DNA of 64,000 nt from Conyzicola nivalis (GTDB lineage Bacteria; Actinomycetota; Actinomycetes; Actinomycetales; Microbacteriaceae). Made by a program: the position numbers and the translations under genes. Below the pieces are notes generated by a model, which ran no database searches, was not told the DNA's origin, and worked only from the letters and a program-made list of their open reading frames with translations. Positions within the stretch are counted from its first letter, which is position 1. Each line of letters starts with the position of its first letter. The DNA lies in assembly GCF_014639655.1 (NCBI RefSeq), contig NZ_BMGB01000001.1:2453082-2517081 (forward strand). The letters run 5' to 3'. Positions 16,809 to 25,362 of the stretch are shown here, piece after piece.

Positions 16809-17689
16809 CCGCCGACGACATCTGGGGCCGCATGTTCGACTTCGCCAACTACGGCGAGCTCGTGGCCCTCGTGCAGAACTCCATCGTGGCGGCCGCCGTG
16901 CTCGGCATCGTCGGCGGGCTCATCGGCGTCTTCGTGATGCAGCGCGACATGGCTTTCGCGGTGCACGGCATCAGCGAACTGTCGTTCGCCGGGGCCGCCG
17001 GGGCGCTGCTCATCGGCGCGAACGTCGTGCTGGGCTCGCTCGTGGGCTCGCTGATCGCCGCCGTGCTGATCGGCCTGCTCGGCGCGAAAGCCCGCGACCG
17101 CAACTCGATCATCGGGGTGCTGATGCCGTTCGGGCTCGGGCTCGGCATCCTCTTCCTCGCGCTCTACCCCGGGCGAAGCGCCAACAAGTTCGGTCTGCTC
17201 ACCGGGCAGATCATCTCGGTCGACATCCCCCAGCTCGGGCTGCTCGTCACCCTGTCGGTCGTTGTGCTCGTGGCCCTGCTCGTGGTCTGGCGCCCGCTCA
17301 CCTTCGACAGCCTCGACGCCGACGTGGCCGCCGCCCGCGGGGTGCCGTCGCGCGCGCTCTCCCTCGGCTTTATGGTGCTGCTCGGACTCACGGTCGCGGT
17401 GTCCGTGCAGATCATCGGCTCGTTGCTCGTGCTCGCGTTGCTCGTGACGCCCGCCGCCGCCGCGCTGCGGGTCTCCTCGTCGCCGCTCCTCGTGCCGTTA
17501 CTCAGCATGCTCTTCGGCTTCGTCTCCGCCGTGGGCGGGATCCTGCTCGCCCTCGGCGGATCGCTGCCGATCAGCCCGTACATCACGACGATCTCGTTCC
17601 TGATCTATGTCGTCTGCCGCATCGTGGGCGCCCGGAAGGCCGCCGGCCGGCGCGCATCCGCCCGCCTTCCACTGCAGGCCGCGAGGTAG
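16805..17689 (+). CDS. znuB: Zinc ABC transporter permease
   Basis: Encodes 294 aa with about eight hydrophobic helices, belonging to the ABC-3 metal permease family. Recognisable segments are FVMQRDMAFAVHGISELSFAGAAGALLIG near the N terminus and the LVTPAAAALRVSSSPL region that precedes the last helices. GTG 16805 overlaps the znuC stop (GTGA). It ends 10 bases before zur, so regulator and transporter are one transcription unit. Confidence 0.92.
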   Translation: MTADDIWGRMFDFANYGELVALVQNSIVAAAVLGIVGGLIGVFVMQRDMAFAVHGISELSFAGAAGALLIGANVVLGSLVGSLIAAVLIGLLGAKARDRNSIIGVLMPFGLGLGILFLALYPGRSANKFGLLTGQIISVDIPQLGLLVTLSVVVLVALLVVWRPLTFDSLDADVAAARGVPSRALSLGFMVLLGLTVAVSVQIIGSLLVLALLVTPAAAALRVSSSPLLVPLLSMLFGFVSAVGGILLALGGSLPISPYITTISFLIYVVCRIVGARKAAGRRASARLPLQAAR

Positions 17690-17699
17690 AATCCGTCAT

Positions 17700-18092
17700 A
17701 TGAAGCGCAATACCTGGCAGCGGGAAGCCGTTCGCGAAGCCCTCGGATCATCCGAAGGTTTCGTCAGCGCCCAGGCGCTTCACTCGAACCTGAAGAACAC
17801 CGGCTCGCCCATCGGGCTCGCCACCGTGTACCGGGCCCTCGCCGACCTCGCCGTCGAGGGCGAAGCTGACTCGCTGCAGCAGGAAGGCGAGAGCCTGTTC
17901 CGGGCGTGCACCCCCGGTAGCCATCACCACCACCTGATCTGCCGAAACTGCGGACTGACGGTGGAGATCGAGGCGGATGCCGTAGAACTCTGGGCGAAGA
18001 ACGTTGCCGCGGAGCACGGGTTCACCGAGCCGAACCACATCGTCGACGTGTTCGGGCTCTGTGCGAACTGCACGAAGCGTGAGAACGCGTAG
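17700..18092 (+). CDS. zur: Fur-family transcriptional regulator, probable Zur
   Basis: Encodes 130 aa. An N-terminal winged helix (TWQREAVREAL, GLATVYRALADLAVEG) is followed by the metal-binding dimerisation domain with SHHHHLICRNCGLTVEIE and GLCANC, giving the two CxxC pairs of a structural zinc site. Position directly after znuACB and ahead of zinc-free ribosomal protein genes points to Zur, the zinc-responsive repressor, rather than iron Fur. It starts 10 bases after znuB. Confidence 0.85.
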   Translation: MKRNTWQREAVREALGSSEGFVSAQALHSNLKNTGSPIGLATVYRALADLAVEGEADSLQQEGESLFRACTPGSHHHHLICRNCGLTVEIEADAVELWAKNVAAEHGFTEPNHIVDVFGLCANCTKRENA

Positions 18093-18323
18093 CGTTCACG
18101 CCCTTGACCCGGCTCGTTCCGCATGATTCCGCGGAACTCGGCTTGCTATTGGACCCTCAGACCCGTAGTGTTTATGGCTGGCTGAGTGGTATCTACACTC
18201 GCATGTGCGCCGACCCCGACTTTCCTAGGAAAAACTTAGGGTCCATGCGCGCCGACAAGTAATTCTTGGGCAGCAACGGCTCACTTCGGTGTGTCGCGGC
18301 TGCGGAGACTAATGGAGGAAATC

Positions 18324-18560
18324 ATGGCAGCAACTTGCCAGGTGACCGGAGCCGTTCCCGGCTTTGGGCACAACATTTCGCACTCGCACCGACGCACCAA
18401 GCGTCGTTTCGACCCGAACGTACAGAAGAAGACGTACTACGTCCCTTCGCTGCGCCGCAACGTGACGCTGCAGCTTTCCGCAAAGGGCATCAAGGTTATT
18501 GACGCCCGTGGCATCGAGTCTGTCGTCAAAGACATCCTCGCTCGTGGGGTGAAGATCTAA
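18324..18560 (+). CDS. rpmB: 50S ribosomal protein L28, zinc-free type
   Basis: Encodes 78 aa. The N terminus [20 protein letters not shown] and the middle [20 protein letters not shown] match the RpmB2-like type that, in mycobacteria, is the zinc-independent paralogue. Only one Cys is present, so no zinc ribbon can form. GGAGGA lies five bases before the ATG. It begins a three-gene ribosomal operon downstream of zur. No copy of the znuA operator is visible upstream; only an unrelated palindrome TTTCCTAGGAAA at 18221-18232 was seen. Confidence 0.94.
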   Translation: MAATCQVTGAVPGFGHNISHSHRRTKRRFDPNVQKKTYYVPSLRRNVTLQLSAKGIKVIDARGIESVVKDILARGVKI

Positions 18561-18727
18561 TGGCTAAGGCACAAGACGTACGTCCGATCATCAAGCTTCG
18601 TTCGACGGCAGGAACCGGTTACACCTACGTGACCAAGAAGAACCGTCGCAACGACCCCGACCGCCTCGTACTCAAGAAGTACGACCCTGTAGTGCGCAAG
18701 CACGTCGAATTCCGTGAGGAGCGCTAA
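18560..18727 (+). CDS. rpmG: 50S ribosomal protein L33, zinc-free type
   Basis: Encodes 55 aa ([20 protein letters not shown], then [20 protein letters not shown]). The positions where zinc-binding L33 has CxxC pairs are replaced (no cysteine at all), so this is the C-minus form. Its ATG shares one base with the rpmB stop (TAATG). It is the middle gene of the rpmB-rpmG-rpsN operon. Confidence 0.95.
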   Translation: MAKAQDVRPIIKLRSTAGTGYTYVTKKNRRNDPDRLVLKKYDPVVRKHVEFREER

Positions 18728-18729
18728 AC

Positions 18730-19035
18730 ATGGCTAAGAAGAGCAAGATTGCAAAGAACGAGCAGCGCAAGGTCATCGTCGCGCGCTACGCGACGAAGCG
18801 CCTTGAGCTGAAGAAGGCCCTCGTCGACCCCGCCGGAACCGACGAGTCGCGCGAAGAGGCCCGCATCGGCCTGCAGAAGCTTCCTCGCAACGCGTCGCCC
18901 GTGCGCGTTCGTGGTCGCGACGCCATCGACGGACGTCCGCGCGGTTACCTCGCGCAGTTCGGTGTAAGCCGTGTTCGCTTCCGCGATATGGCGCACCGGG
19001 GCGAATTGCCCGGAATTACCAAGTCAAGCTGGTAG
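18730..19035 (+). CDS. rpsN: 30S ribosomal protein S14, long zinc-free type
   Basis: Encodes 101 aa. The long S14 form ([20 protein letters not shown], ending [20 protein letters not shown]) lacks the CxxC-x12-CxxC zinc site of the short 61-residue type. In species with both, this form replaces the zinc form under zinc limitation; here it sits beside zur. It starts two bases after rpmG. Confidence 0.95.
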   Translation: MAKKSKIAKNEQRKVIVARYATKRLELKKALVDPAGTDESREEARIGLQKLPRNASPVRVRGRDAIDGRPRGYLAQFGVSRVRFRDMAHRGELPGITKSSW

Positions 19036-19102
19036 ATTTCTTCCGGTTCACCGACTTTTAGTCGGTTACCACCCAACTGCACAACGTCCGAGGAGGACAT
19101 TC

Positions 19103-19399
19103 ATGGCTGACAAGTCACTAAACCGTACCGAGCTCGTCGCGGCAGTTGCCGCAGCATCTGGCCAGAGCCAGGCTGCCGTCAACGGCGTAGTCGACGCACT
19201 CTTCTCCGTACTGTCCACCTCGGTGGCCGACGGCGTGAAGGTGTCCATCCCGGGCTGGCTGGCAGTGGAGCGCACTCACCGTGCAGCTCGCGCCGGCCGC
19301 AACCCGCAGACGGGCGAAGCGATCGAGATCAAGGCGAGCTACGGCGTCAAGCTGAGCGCCGGCTCGAAGCTGAAGGCTGCAGCGAAGGACTCCAAGTAG
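19103..19399 (+). CDS. hup: HU-family DNA-binding protein
   Basis: Encodes 98 aa. It has the HU fold: MADKSLNRTELVAAVAAASG, then VKVSIPGWLAVERTHRAARA and the DNA-binding arm GRNPQTGEAIEIKAS, ending in a short Lys-rich tail. The long Lys/Ala C-terminal extension of mycobacterial HupB is absent. AGGAGGAC lies before the ATG. It bends and compacts DNA. An intrinsic terminator follows immediately. Confidence 0.95.
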   Translation: MADKSLNRTELVAAVAAASGQSQAAVNGVVDALFSVLSTSVADGVKVSIPGWLAVERTHRAARAGRNPQTGEAIEIKASYGVKLSAGSKLKAAAKDSK

Positions 19400-19414
19400 T
19401 CGTTTGAACGTTGA

Positions 19415-19447
19415 GGGCGTCGACCGTGAGGTCGACGCCCTTTCTGT
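19415..19447 (+). terminator. Intrinsic terminator after hup
   Basis: GGGCGTCGACC (19415-19425) and GGTCGACGCCC (19430-19440) form a perfect 11-bp stem with a GTGA loop, followed by TTTCTGTTT. Confidence 0.88.
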
Positions 19448-19459
19448 TTAACGCCTCGT

Positions 19460-19870
19460 TCAGTCGAGGATGGCGTAGGCCTCGAGTTCGATGAGCACGT
19501 CCGGCTCGAAGAGGAAGTCGACACCGATGACCGAGACGGGCGGGAGCGGCTGCGGCAGGTCGAGCTCTTCCGCCACCAGCGCGATCCCGGCCATGAAGTC
19601 GCCGAACTTCTCCGGCGCCGACTGGGCCATGAAGAACCGCAGGCGCACGACGTCGGAGAACGTGGCGCCCGCACCGGCGAGACCGAGAGCCGTGTTGCGC
19701 AGCACCTGGGCGACCTGGCCGGCGAGATCGCCGGTCGCGATGCGGTTAGCCTCGCCGTCGCGGGCGATCTGGCCGGCCACGTGCACGTGGCGGGTGCCGG
19801 TGCCGACGGCGACGTGGTTGTAGGGCACGGGCTGGAACATGTTGTCGGGGGAGAACGTCTGAACGGTCAC
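19460..19870 (-). CDS. RidA/YjgF family protein
   Basis: Encodes 136 aa. The fold is marked by VHVAGQIARDGEANRIATGD, the AQVLRNTALGLAGAGATFSD helix and RLRFFMAQSAPEKF. Family members hydrolyse reactive enamine/imine intermediates, though many remain uncharacterised. The start is GTG 19870 (VTVQTFSPDNMF) with GAAGGA ten bases upstream. It is divergent from an HxlR-type regulator, a common regulator-target arrangement. Confidence 0.88.
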   Translation of the reverse strand: MTVQTFSPDNMFQPVPYNHVAVGTGTRHVHVAGQIARDGEANRIATGDLAGQVAQVLRNTALGLAGAGATFSDVVRLRFFMAQSAPEKFGDFMAGIALVAEELDLPQPLPPVSVIGVDFLFEPDVLIELEAYAILD

Positions 19871-19949
19871 TGGTCGATCCTTCGGTTGTGGTGAGTGGTT
19901 TCTCCTGTCTACTTGGTGTCCGAAGGGAACTTCAACGAGACTAGGTGTC

Positions 19950-20324
19950 ATGAACGACACCAGCCATCCCGACGCCGACCTGCTGCAGGTCGACGCGCCC
20001 CACCGCGAACTGCTCGACCAGGTGCTCGACAAGTGGTCGCTGCAGGTTCTCGACGAGCTGTGCGCCCGGCCCCTGCGGTTCAACGAATTGCGTCGTGCCA
20101 TCCCGGTCGTCGGGCAGAAGTCGCTCACCGCGACCCTGCGCCGCCTGGAGCGCAACGGCATGATCGAACGGGTCGTGCTGCAGTCGAGGCCGGTCGCGGT
20201 GGAGTACCGCATCGCCCCGGTCGGGAACACCCTCAACCAGCTCATCGACGCGCTCCTGCGCTGGACGACCGAGAATCTGCCCCAGGTGGAGCGGGCCCGC
20301 GAGCGGTTCGACTCCGAAACCTGA
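19950..20324 (+). CDS. HxlR-family transcriptional regulator
   Basis: Encodes 124 aa. The winged helix is recognisable by LDKWSLQVLDELCARPLRF, NELRRAIPVVGQKSLTATLR and RLERNGMIERVV, the HxlR/DUF24 pattern. The family often senses electrophiles or redox change; one cysteine lies in ELCARPL, close to the position used by some members. It is divergent from the ridA-like gene with about 80 bp between the starts, so that gene is the likely target. Confidence 0.88.
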   Translation: MNDTSHPDADLLQVDAPHRELLDQVLDKWSLQVLDELCARPLRFNELRRAIPVVGQKSLTATLRRLERNGMIERVVLQSRPVAVEYRIAPVGNTLNQLIDALLRWTTENLPQVERARERFDSET

Positions 20325-20368
20325 GCAGCGGAGGGCGGCATTCAGGATGACGCGGATAAACTGGCCTG

Positions 20369-22345
20369 ATGCCACGAACCGTTCGGATAGTGGGGCCAGC
20401 GCTCCTTCTCCTCGTGGCACTCGTTTCCGTCATCGCGGCGCTGCAGTTCGGCGGGGGAGTCGCGCCTGAGCCGATCGCCGATCCGGGTCCGGTCGTGCGA
20501 TTCGGTCTGCCCATCGGGAAACTCCTCGTCAACCTCGGAGCGGCGGGAACCATCGGCGCGCTGATGCTCGCCAGTTTCGGGATGAGCCGGGACAAGCCGG
20601 AATACTCGTTGGCGCTCGATATCGCCGCCGCGTCCGCTGCCGTGTGGGCCGTGGCATCCGCGGCTACCGGCTTCTTCGCCTTCATGACGATCTACCTGCA
20701 GCCGCTCTCGATCGACGACAGGTTCGGCGAGCTGCTCGCCCAGTTCCTGACGCAGCAGGAACTCGGCCAGTCGTGGCTGTACACCACCCTCATCGCGGCG
20801 GCCCTCACGGTTCTCTGCTTCGCGGTGCGCAACCACACGCTCGTCCTGGTGATGGCCGTCGGCTCGGTCATGGGGCTCATCCCGATGGCGCTGCAGGGAC
20901 ACGCCGGCGGCACCGCGAGCCACGACGCCGCCACGAGCGCGATCTGGTTGCACATCGTGTTCGCCGCGATCTGGCTGGGCGGGCTGCTGACCCTCGTGCT
21001 CAGCTCGCGCACGCTCGACACCGGCCGCATCGTTCCGCTGCTGGCCCGCTACTCCACCCTCGCGCTCATCAGCTTCGTCGTCGTCGCGGCGTCCGGGTAT
21101 GTCAGCGCGGAGATCCGGGTCGGAACCCTCGACAACCTGCTCACCCCGTACGGCATCCTCGTGCTGGTGAAGGTGGCCGCTCTCGGTGCCCTGGGCGTGT
21201 TCGGCGTGGTGCAGCGCCGCTACCTCGTCGGCCGCATCGCCAGCACGGGGGAGCGCAAGTACTTCTGGTGGCTCGTCACCGCCGAGATCGCGTTTATGGG
21301 CCTCGCCTCGGGCGTCGCTGCCGCACTCGCCCGCACGGCCACGCCGCAGCTCGAGGTGACCGCCTCCGCCGACACCGGCGCGACGCCGGCCGAGATCCTC
21401 ACCGGCGCGCCCCTGCCGCCGCCCTTCTCGTTCACGAACCTGTTCACCATCTGGAACTTCGACCTGCTCTGGGGCCTGTTCTGCGCCTTCGCCGTGTTCT
21501 TCTACCTCGCGGGCGTGTGGCGGCTGAAGAAGCGCGGCGACACCTGGCCCGCCCTGCGCACCGTGCTCTGGGTGGCGGGCATGGCCCTGCTGTTCTACAT
21601 CACCAACGGTGGCGTGAACGAGTACGAGAAATACCTGTTCAGCGCGCACATGCTCGCGCACATGACCCTCGGCATGATGGTTCCGGTGCTGCTCGTGCCC
21701 GGAGCGCCCATCACCCTCGCCCTGCGCACTATCCGCAAGCGCGACGACGGCAGCCGCGGCCCGCGCGAGTGGATCATGCTCGCCACCCACTCCGCCTACT
21801 TCGGCTTCCTCTCGCGGCCGCTGGTGGCGGCCGGCATCTTCGTCGCGTCGCTCTGGGTCTTCTACTACTCGCCGCTGTTCCGCTGGGCGACCACCGACCA
21901 CCTCGGCCACCAGTGGATGATCATCCACTTCCTGCTCAGCGGGTACCTGTTCGTGCAGTCGCTCATCGGCGTCGACCCGTCGCCGCACAAGGCTCCCTAC
22001 CCACTCCGCCTGCTCGTGCTGCTCGCGACGATGGCCTTCCACGCGTTCTTCGGCCTCTCGCTGATGACCGGAACCGGCCTGCTGCTCGCCGACTGGTACG
22101 GCGCCATGGGCTGGGGCATCAGCGCGCTCGAAGACCAGCAGGCCGGCGGGGGCATCGCGTGGAGCGTCGGCGAGATCCCGACGGTGGCGCTCGCGATCGC
22201 CGTGGCGATCATGTGGTCGCGAAGCGACGAGCGCGACTCGAAGCGCTACGACCGCAAGGCCGACCGCGACGGCGACGCCGAACTCGAGGCCTACAACGAG
22301 ATGCTCGCCGCGAGGTCGACCACTCCTACTCGTACACGGCCGTAA
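20369..22345 (+). CDS. CopD-CtaG fusion: copper transport / cytochrome c oxidase assembly membrane protein
   Basis: Encodes 658 aa with about 14 hydrophobic segments. The N-terminal half (to about residue 330) is CopD-like, including the HIVFAAIWLGGLLTLVLSSR helix with His. The C-terminal half (from about 355) is caa3-type CtaG-like: FSAHMLAHMTLGMMVPVLLV, HLGHQWMIIHFLLSGYLF and the final MTGTGLLLADWY segment, rich in His and Met suited to copper. Such fusions are common in actinobacteria and are thought to deliver copper to the oxidase. GATAAA lies about ten bases before the ATG, suggesting a leaderless transcript. It overlaps the next convergent gene by 20 bp. Confidence 0.85.
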   Translation: MPRTVRIVGPALLLLVALVSVIAALQFGGGVAPEPIADPGPVVRFGLPIGKLLVNLGAAGTIGALMLASFGMSRDKPEYSLALDIAAASAAVWAVASAATGFFAFMTIYLQPLSIDDRFGELLAQFLTQQELGQSWLYTTLIAAALTVLCFAVRNHTLVLVMAVGSVMGLIPMALQGHAGGTASHDAATSAIWLHIVFAAIWLGGLLTLVLSSRTLDTGRIVPLLARYSTLALISFVVVAASGYVSAEIRVGTLDNLLTPYGILVLVKVAALGALGVFGVVQRRYLVGRIASTGERKYFWWLVTAEIAFMGLASGVAAALARTATPQLEVTASADTGATPAEILTGAPLPPPFSFTNLFTIWNFDLLWGLFCAFAVFFYLAGVWRLKKRGDTWPALRTVLWVAGMALLFYITNGGVNEYEKYLFSAHMLAHMTLGMMVPVLLVPGAPITLALRTIRKRDDGSRGPREWIMLATHSAYFGFLSRPLVAAGIFVASLWVFYYSPLFRWATTDHLGHQWMIIHFLLSGYLFVQSLIGVDPSPHKAPYPLRLLVLLATMAFHAFFGLSLMTGTGLLLADWYGAMGWGISALEDQQAGGGIAWSVGEIPTVALAIAVAIMWSRSDERDSKRYDRKADRDGDAELEAYNEMLAARSTTPTRTRP

Positions 22346-23315
22346 TCAGCAGCTTGTTTCCCGGCTCGAACGTGAGCGCGTACTGCACGTCGAACGGTAC
22401 GTCCTCGTCGAAGGTCGTGACCCGGCCGTCGAAGAGCGATCGCACGTCGACCACGAGGTGCGCCATCGCCGGCGTCTTCGGAACCGACCAGGTGCCCGAC
22501 GGGGTGCCGGGCACGATCGTCACGAGCGGGTCGGAGACCATGCTCCACTGCGGGGTGCCGACGACACGGTTCGACAGCTGCTGGCCGAACGGGCAACCGG
22601 TGGGCATCAGCACCTCCTGCGTGGTGCACTCGCCGAGGTAGGCCGTGACGTGCTTCTGCACCTCGGCGACGAACGCCTCGTTGGCCTGGACGTCCACCGT
22701 GACATCCGAAATCTCGCCTATCTGCGTGACCGCCGCGGTGACGCTCGTCGACGCGAGGTAGGTGGACTCGTGCTTCAGCACGTAGAGCCCGGGCGCGAAC
22801 ACCTGGAAGGAGGCGGGCGCGTCCGGCTCTGCCGAAGAGGTGACATCGTGCCCGTTCACCTGGAAGTCCTGGTCGTGCAGCACGGTCACGGACAGCGAGT
22901 TGATGGGGCTCGTCACGAAGCGCCAACTGGGGAAGAGGCCGAAGCGGATGCCGTCGGGCGCCACCACGAATTCGGTAGTGCCGGTAGTCGACTGGGAACC
23001 GTCCGGTGCGGAGGCCGTGTACTCGACGACGACGGTGTGCCGCCCGTCGGCTTCCTCGGTGTCGCTCACCGTGCGCACGTCGTCGAGGTCGCCCATCGCG
23101 TCGGATGCCAGCAGCTCGGCCGCCGTGTCGTTGCCGCTACCCACGCCCGGCAGGGCCAGGGCGGCGGCGCTGTCGTGCCGTTGGAGGGCGTCGAGGTAGC
23201 GGCCGACGAAGCCGTGCGCGCTGTAGAGGTCGGCGTTCAGGGCGAGGACGGACGCGCCGAATCCCGCGAGCAGCAGGGCCATCACGGCCGACCAGGTGAT
23301 TACGGTGCGGCGCAT
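22326..23315 (-). CDS. Secreted or membrane-anchored protein of unknown function
   Basis: Encodes 329 aa. An N-terminal hydrophobic segment (TVITWSAVMALLLAGFGASV) serves as signal anchor; the rest is extracytoplasmic in character, beta-rich with Ser/Thr and Val. Residues about 35-130 resemble the small cystatin-like domains that precede actinobacterial lipoprotein modules (GFVGRYLDALQRHDSAAALA). Two cysteines (ECTTQEV and TGCPFGQ) may form a disulfide. ATG 23315 was taken since AGG lies eight bases upstream. Function not recognised. Confidence 0.65.
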   Translation of the reverse strand: MRRTVITWSAVMALLLAGFGASVLALNADLYSAHGFVGRYLDALQRHDSAAALALPGVGSGNDTAAELLASDAMGDLDDVRTVSDTEEADGRHTVVVEYTASAPDGSQSTTGTTEFVVAPDGIRFGLFPSWRFVTSPINSLSVTVLHDQDFQVNGHDVTSSAEPDAPASFQVFAPGLYVLKHESTYLASTSVTAAVTQIGEISDVTVDVQANEAFVAEVQKHVTAYLGECTTQEVLMPTGCPFGQQLSNRVVGTPQWSMVSDPLVTIVPGTPSGTWSVPKTPAMAHLVVDVRSLFDGRVTTFDEDVPFDVQYALTFEPGNKLLITAVYE

Positions 23316-23383
23316 GGTCACATCCTAACTTTCGCTGTGGACAGGCACCTGAGCCGCCCGCGCGCAGCGGGTAGATTGGGGGA

Positions 23384-24670
23384 GTGAACGCGCCCTCGTT
23401 GTCCCCCGAGCAGGCGGCCGTGTTCGCCGCGATCGAGACGACGCAGGAGAACATCTTCGTCACCGGCCGCGCGGGCACTGGAAAATCGACCCTGCTCAAC
23501 CACCTGTCGTGGAACACGTCGAAGCAGGTGGTCATTTGCGCGCCCACCGGCGTCGCGGCGCTCAACGTGGGCGGCCAGACGATCCACTCGCTGTTCCGGC
23601 TGCCGATCGGTGTGATCGCCGACCACGAGATCGAGCACACCGCCGAGGTGCGCAAGCTGCTGAACACGATCGACACGCTCGTGATCGACGAGGTCTCGAT
23701 GGTCAACGCCGACCTGCTCGACGCCCTCGACCGCAGCCTGCGCCAGGCCCGCCAGCGCAAACGCGAGCCGTTCGGCGGCGTGCAGGTCATCCTGTTCGGC
23801 GACCCGTACCAGCTGGCCCCCGTGCCGGGCGACGCCGACGAGCGCGCCTACTTCGCCGACCAGTACCGTTCGATGTGGTTCTTCGACGCCAAGGTGTGGG
23901 ACGAAGCCGACCTCAAGATCTACGAGCTCACGACGATCCACCGCCAGCACGAGGGCGAGTTCAAGTACATGCTCAACGCCGTGCGGCACGGCCGGGTCAC
24001 CGCCGAGATCGCCGAACGGCTGAACACCACGGGTGCCCGGGATGCGCCGGGCGAGGGCATCATCACGCTCGCGACCACGAACGCCGCGGTGAACCGCATC
24101 AACGCGACTGCCCTGGCCCGCCTTCCCGGCAAGGTGCTCACGGCCAAGGCCGAGGTGACCGGCGAGTTCGGCGGCCGCGCCTTCCCCGCCGACGAGGCGC
24201 TCGAGTTGAAGATCGGCGCGCAGGTGATGTTTCTGCGCAACGACGCCGACCAGCGCTGGGTCAACGGGTCAGTCGGAACCGTCACCAAGATCGACCAGTT
24301 CGTGCACGTCGAGATCGACGGCGAGGTGCACCAGGTGCAGCCGGCCGTGTGGGAGAAGTACAAGTACTCGTACTCGGCCGTGACCAAGGCGCTGAAGAAA
24401 GACATCGTCGCCGAGTTCACCCAGTTCCCGCTGCGGCTGGCGTGGGCCGTCACCATCCACAAGTCGCAGGGCAAGACCTACGACCGCGCGATCGTCGACC
24501 TCGGCCAGCGCTCGTTCGCGCCCGGCCAGACCTATGTGGCCCTCAGCCGCATCAGCGCGCTCGACGGGCTCTACCTGAGCCGCAACCTGCGCCCCAGCGA
24601 CATCATCGTCGACGAACACGTGCAGCGGTTCATGGAACGCGCCACGGCGGTACCGGCGATCGAAGCGTAG
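23384..24670 (+). CDS. PIF1/RecD-like SF1B helicase
   Basis: Encodes 428 aa. Walker A GRAGTGKS is at residues 28-35, with motif Ia (CAPTGVAALNVGG, QTIHSLF), Walker B (LVIDEVSMVNADL), motif III (VILFGDPYQLAPV), and motifs V/VI (WAVTIHKSQGKTYD, YVALSRISALDGLYL). This is the compact PIF1-like helicase that unwinds 5' to 3', lacking accessory nuclease domains. GTG 23384 follows TTGGGGGA. The heme oxygenase gene converges directly on it with adjoining stops. Specific role (G-quadruplex, fork repair) unknown. Confidence 0.88.
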   Translation: MNAPSLSPEQAAVFAAIETTQENIFVTGRAGTGKSTLLNHLSWNTSKQVVICAPTGVAALNVGGQTIHSLFRLPIGVIADHEIEHTAEVRKLLNTIDTLVIDEVSMVNADLLDALDRSLRQARQRKREPFGGVQVILFGDPYQLAPVPGDADERAYFADQYRSMWFFDAKVWDEADLKIYELTTIHRQHEGEFKYMLNAVRHGRVTAEIAERLNTTGARDAPGEGIITLATTNAAVNRINATALARLPGKVLTAKAEVTGEFGGRAFPADEALELKIGAQVMFLRNDADQRWVNGSVGTVTKIDQFVHVEIDGEVHQVQPAVWEKYKYSYSAVTKALKKDIVAEFTQFPLRLAWAVTIHKSQGKTYDRAIVDLGQRSFAPGQTYVALSRISALDGLYLSRNLRPSDIIVDEHVQRFMERATAVPAIEA

Positions 24671-25324
24671 CTAGGCGACGGCGCTCGCCTTCGCCTCGGC
24701 CAGGTCGACGAACAGCTCGGTGTTGAACCGGTAGGCGATCATCACCTCGTCGATCACGCGTTCGCGCTCCTCTTCACTCCAGGACACGGCGTCGAGCTGC
24801 GCGCGGTAGACGTCCTTGAACTCCTTCGGCTTGGCGATCTGGTCGAAGAGGTAGAACCCGACGCCGTTGGTCTCGAAGCCGAACTGGCGCTGCATGAGCG
24901 TGCGGATGATCTGGCCGCCCGAGAGATCACCGAGGTAGCGCGTGTAGTGGTGGGCGATGAACCCGCCGCTCCAGGTCGCCGCGACGGTTCGCAGTCGGTC
25001 GACGTAGCGGGTGGTCGTCGGCAGCGGGGTGATGCGGGACCGCCAGTCGTCGCCGAGCAGGAAGCGCAGGTCGCTCTCGAGGGCGGGCAGGCGGGTGAGC
25101 TGCGGGGTGATGAACGGTGCGGCGTCCGCGTCATCCCGCATCTTCTCCGCGGCAGCCTCGAGCGCCTCGTAGATGAAGTAGTGCTGGGCGACGAGCGAGA
25201 TGTAGTCGTCGCGCGACCCCTTGCCGGTCATCAGGTCGTCCATAAAATGCGCGCCCTCGCTGGCGCTGTGCCCGCCGCGTGTTCGCTCGCGGAGTGCCTG
25301 GGAGAAGGGAAGAACAACAGACAC
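24671..25324 (-). CDS. Biliverdin-producing heme oxygenase
   Basis: Encodes 217 aa, matching HmuO-type enzymes that open heme to biliverdin, CO and iron. The proximal heme ligand is probably His19 (RTRGGHSASE), and the distal helix carries the conserved glycines in YLGDLSGGQIIRTL. GTG 25324 has GGAG seven bases upstream. A DtxR/IdeR-like palindrome lies about 23 bases before the start, implying derepression under iron limitation. A DUF2470 protein, another heme-linked family, is encoded nearby in the same direction. Confidence 0.92.
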   Translation of the reverse strand: MSVVLPFSQALRERTRGGHSASEGAHFMDDLMTGKGSRDDYISLVAQHYFIYEALEAAAEKMRDDADAAPFITPQLTRLPALESDLRFLLGDDWRSRITPLPTTTRYVDRLRTVAATWSGGFIAHHYTRYLGDLSGGQIIRTLMQRQFGFETNGVGFYLFDQIAKPKEFKDVYRAQLDAVSWSEEERERVIDEVMIAYRFNTELFVDLAEAKASAVA

Positions 25325-25346
25325 GATGGCACTCCGTACGGGTTGG

Positions 25347-25361
25347 TTAGGTTACCCTAAT
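25347..25361. promoter_or_regulatory. DtxR/IdeR-type iron box upstream of heme oxygenase
   Basis: TTAGGTTACCCTAAT closely resembles the TTAGGTTAGSCTAACCTAA iron box used by DtxR/IdeR repressors. It lies just upstream of the heme oxygenase start, where a bound repressor would block transcription in iron-replete cells. Confidence 0.65.
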
Positions 25362-25362
25362 A

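Noticed and set aside
18093-18323. Zur site before the rpmB-rpmG-rpsN operon.
   Set aside because: The only palindrome, TTTCCTAGGAAA (18221-18232), does not resemble the znuA palindrome or the zinc-box patterns I know; left as an unassigned site.
20342-22042. A 566-codon open frame on the minus strand under the CopD-CtaG gene.
   Set aside because: Its composition (Arg/Glu/His-rich, no domain) is what the complement of a GC-rich membrane-protein gene gives; the plus-strand frame has clear CopD/CtaG motifs.
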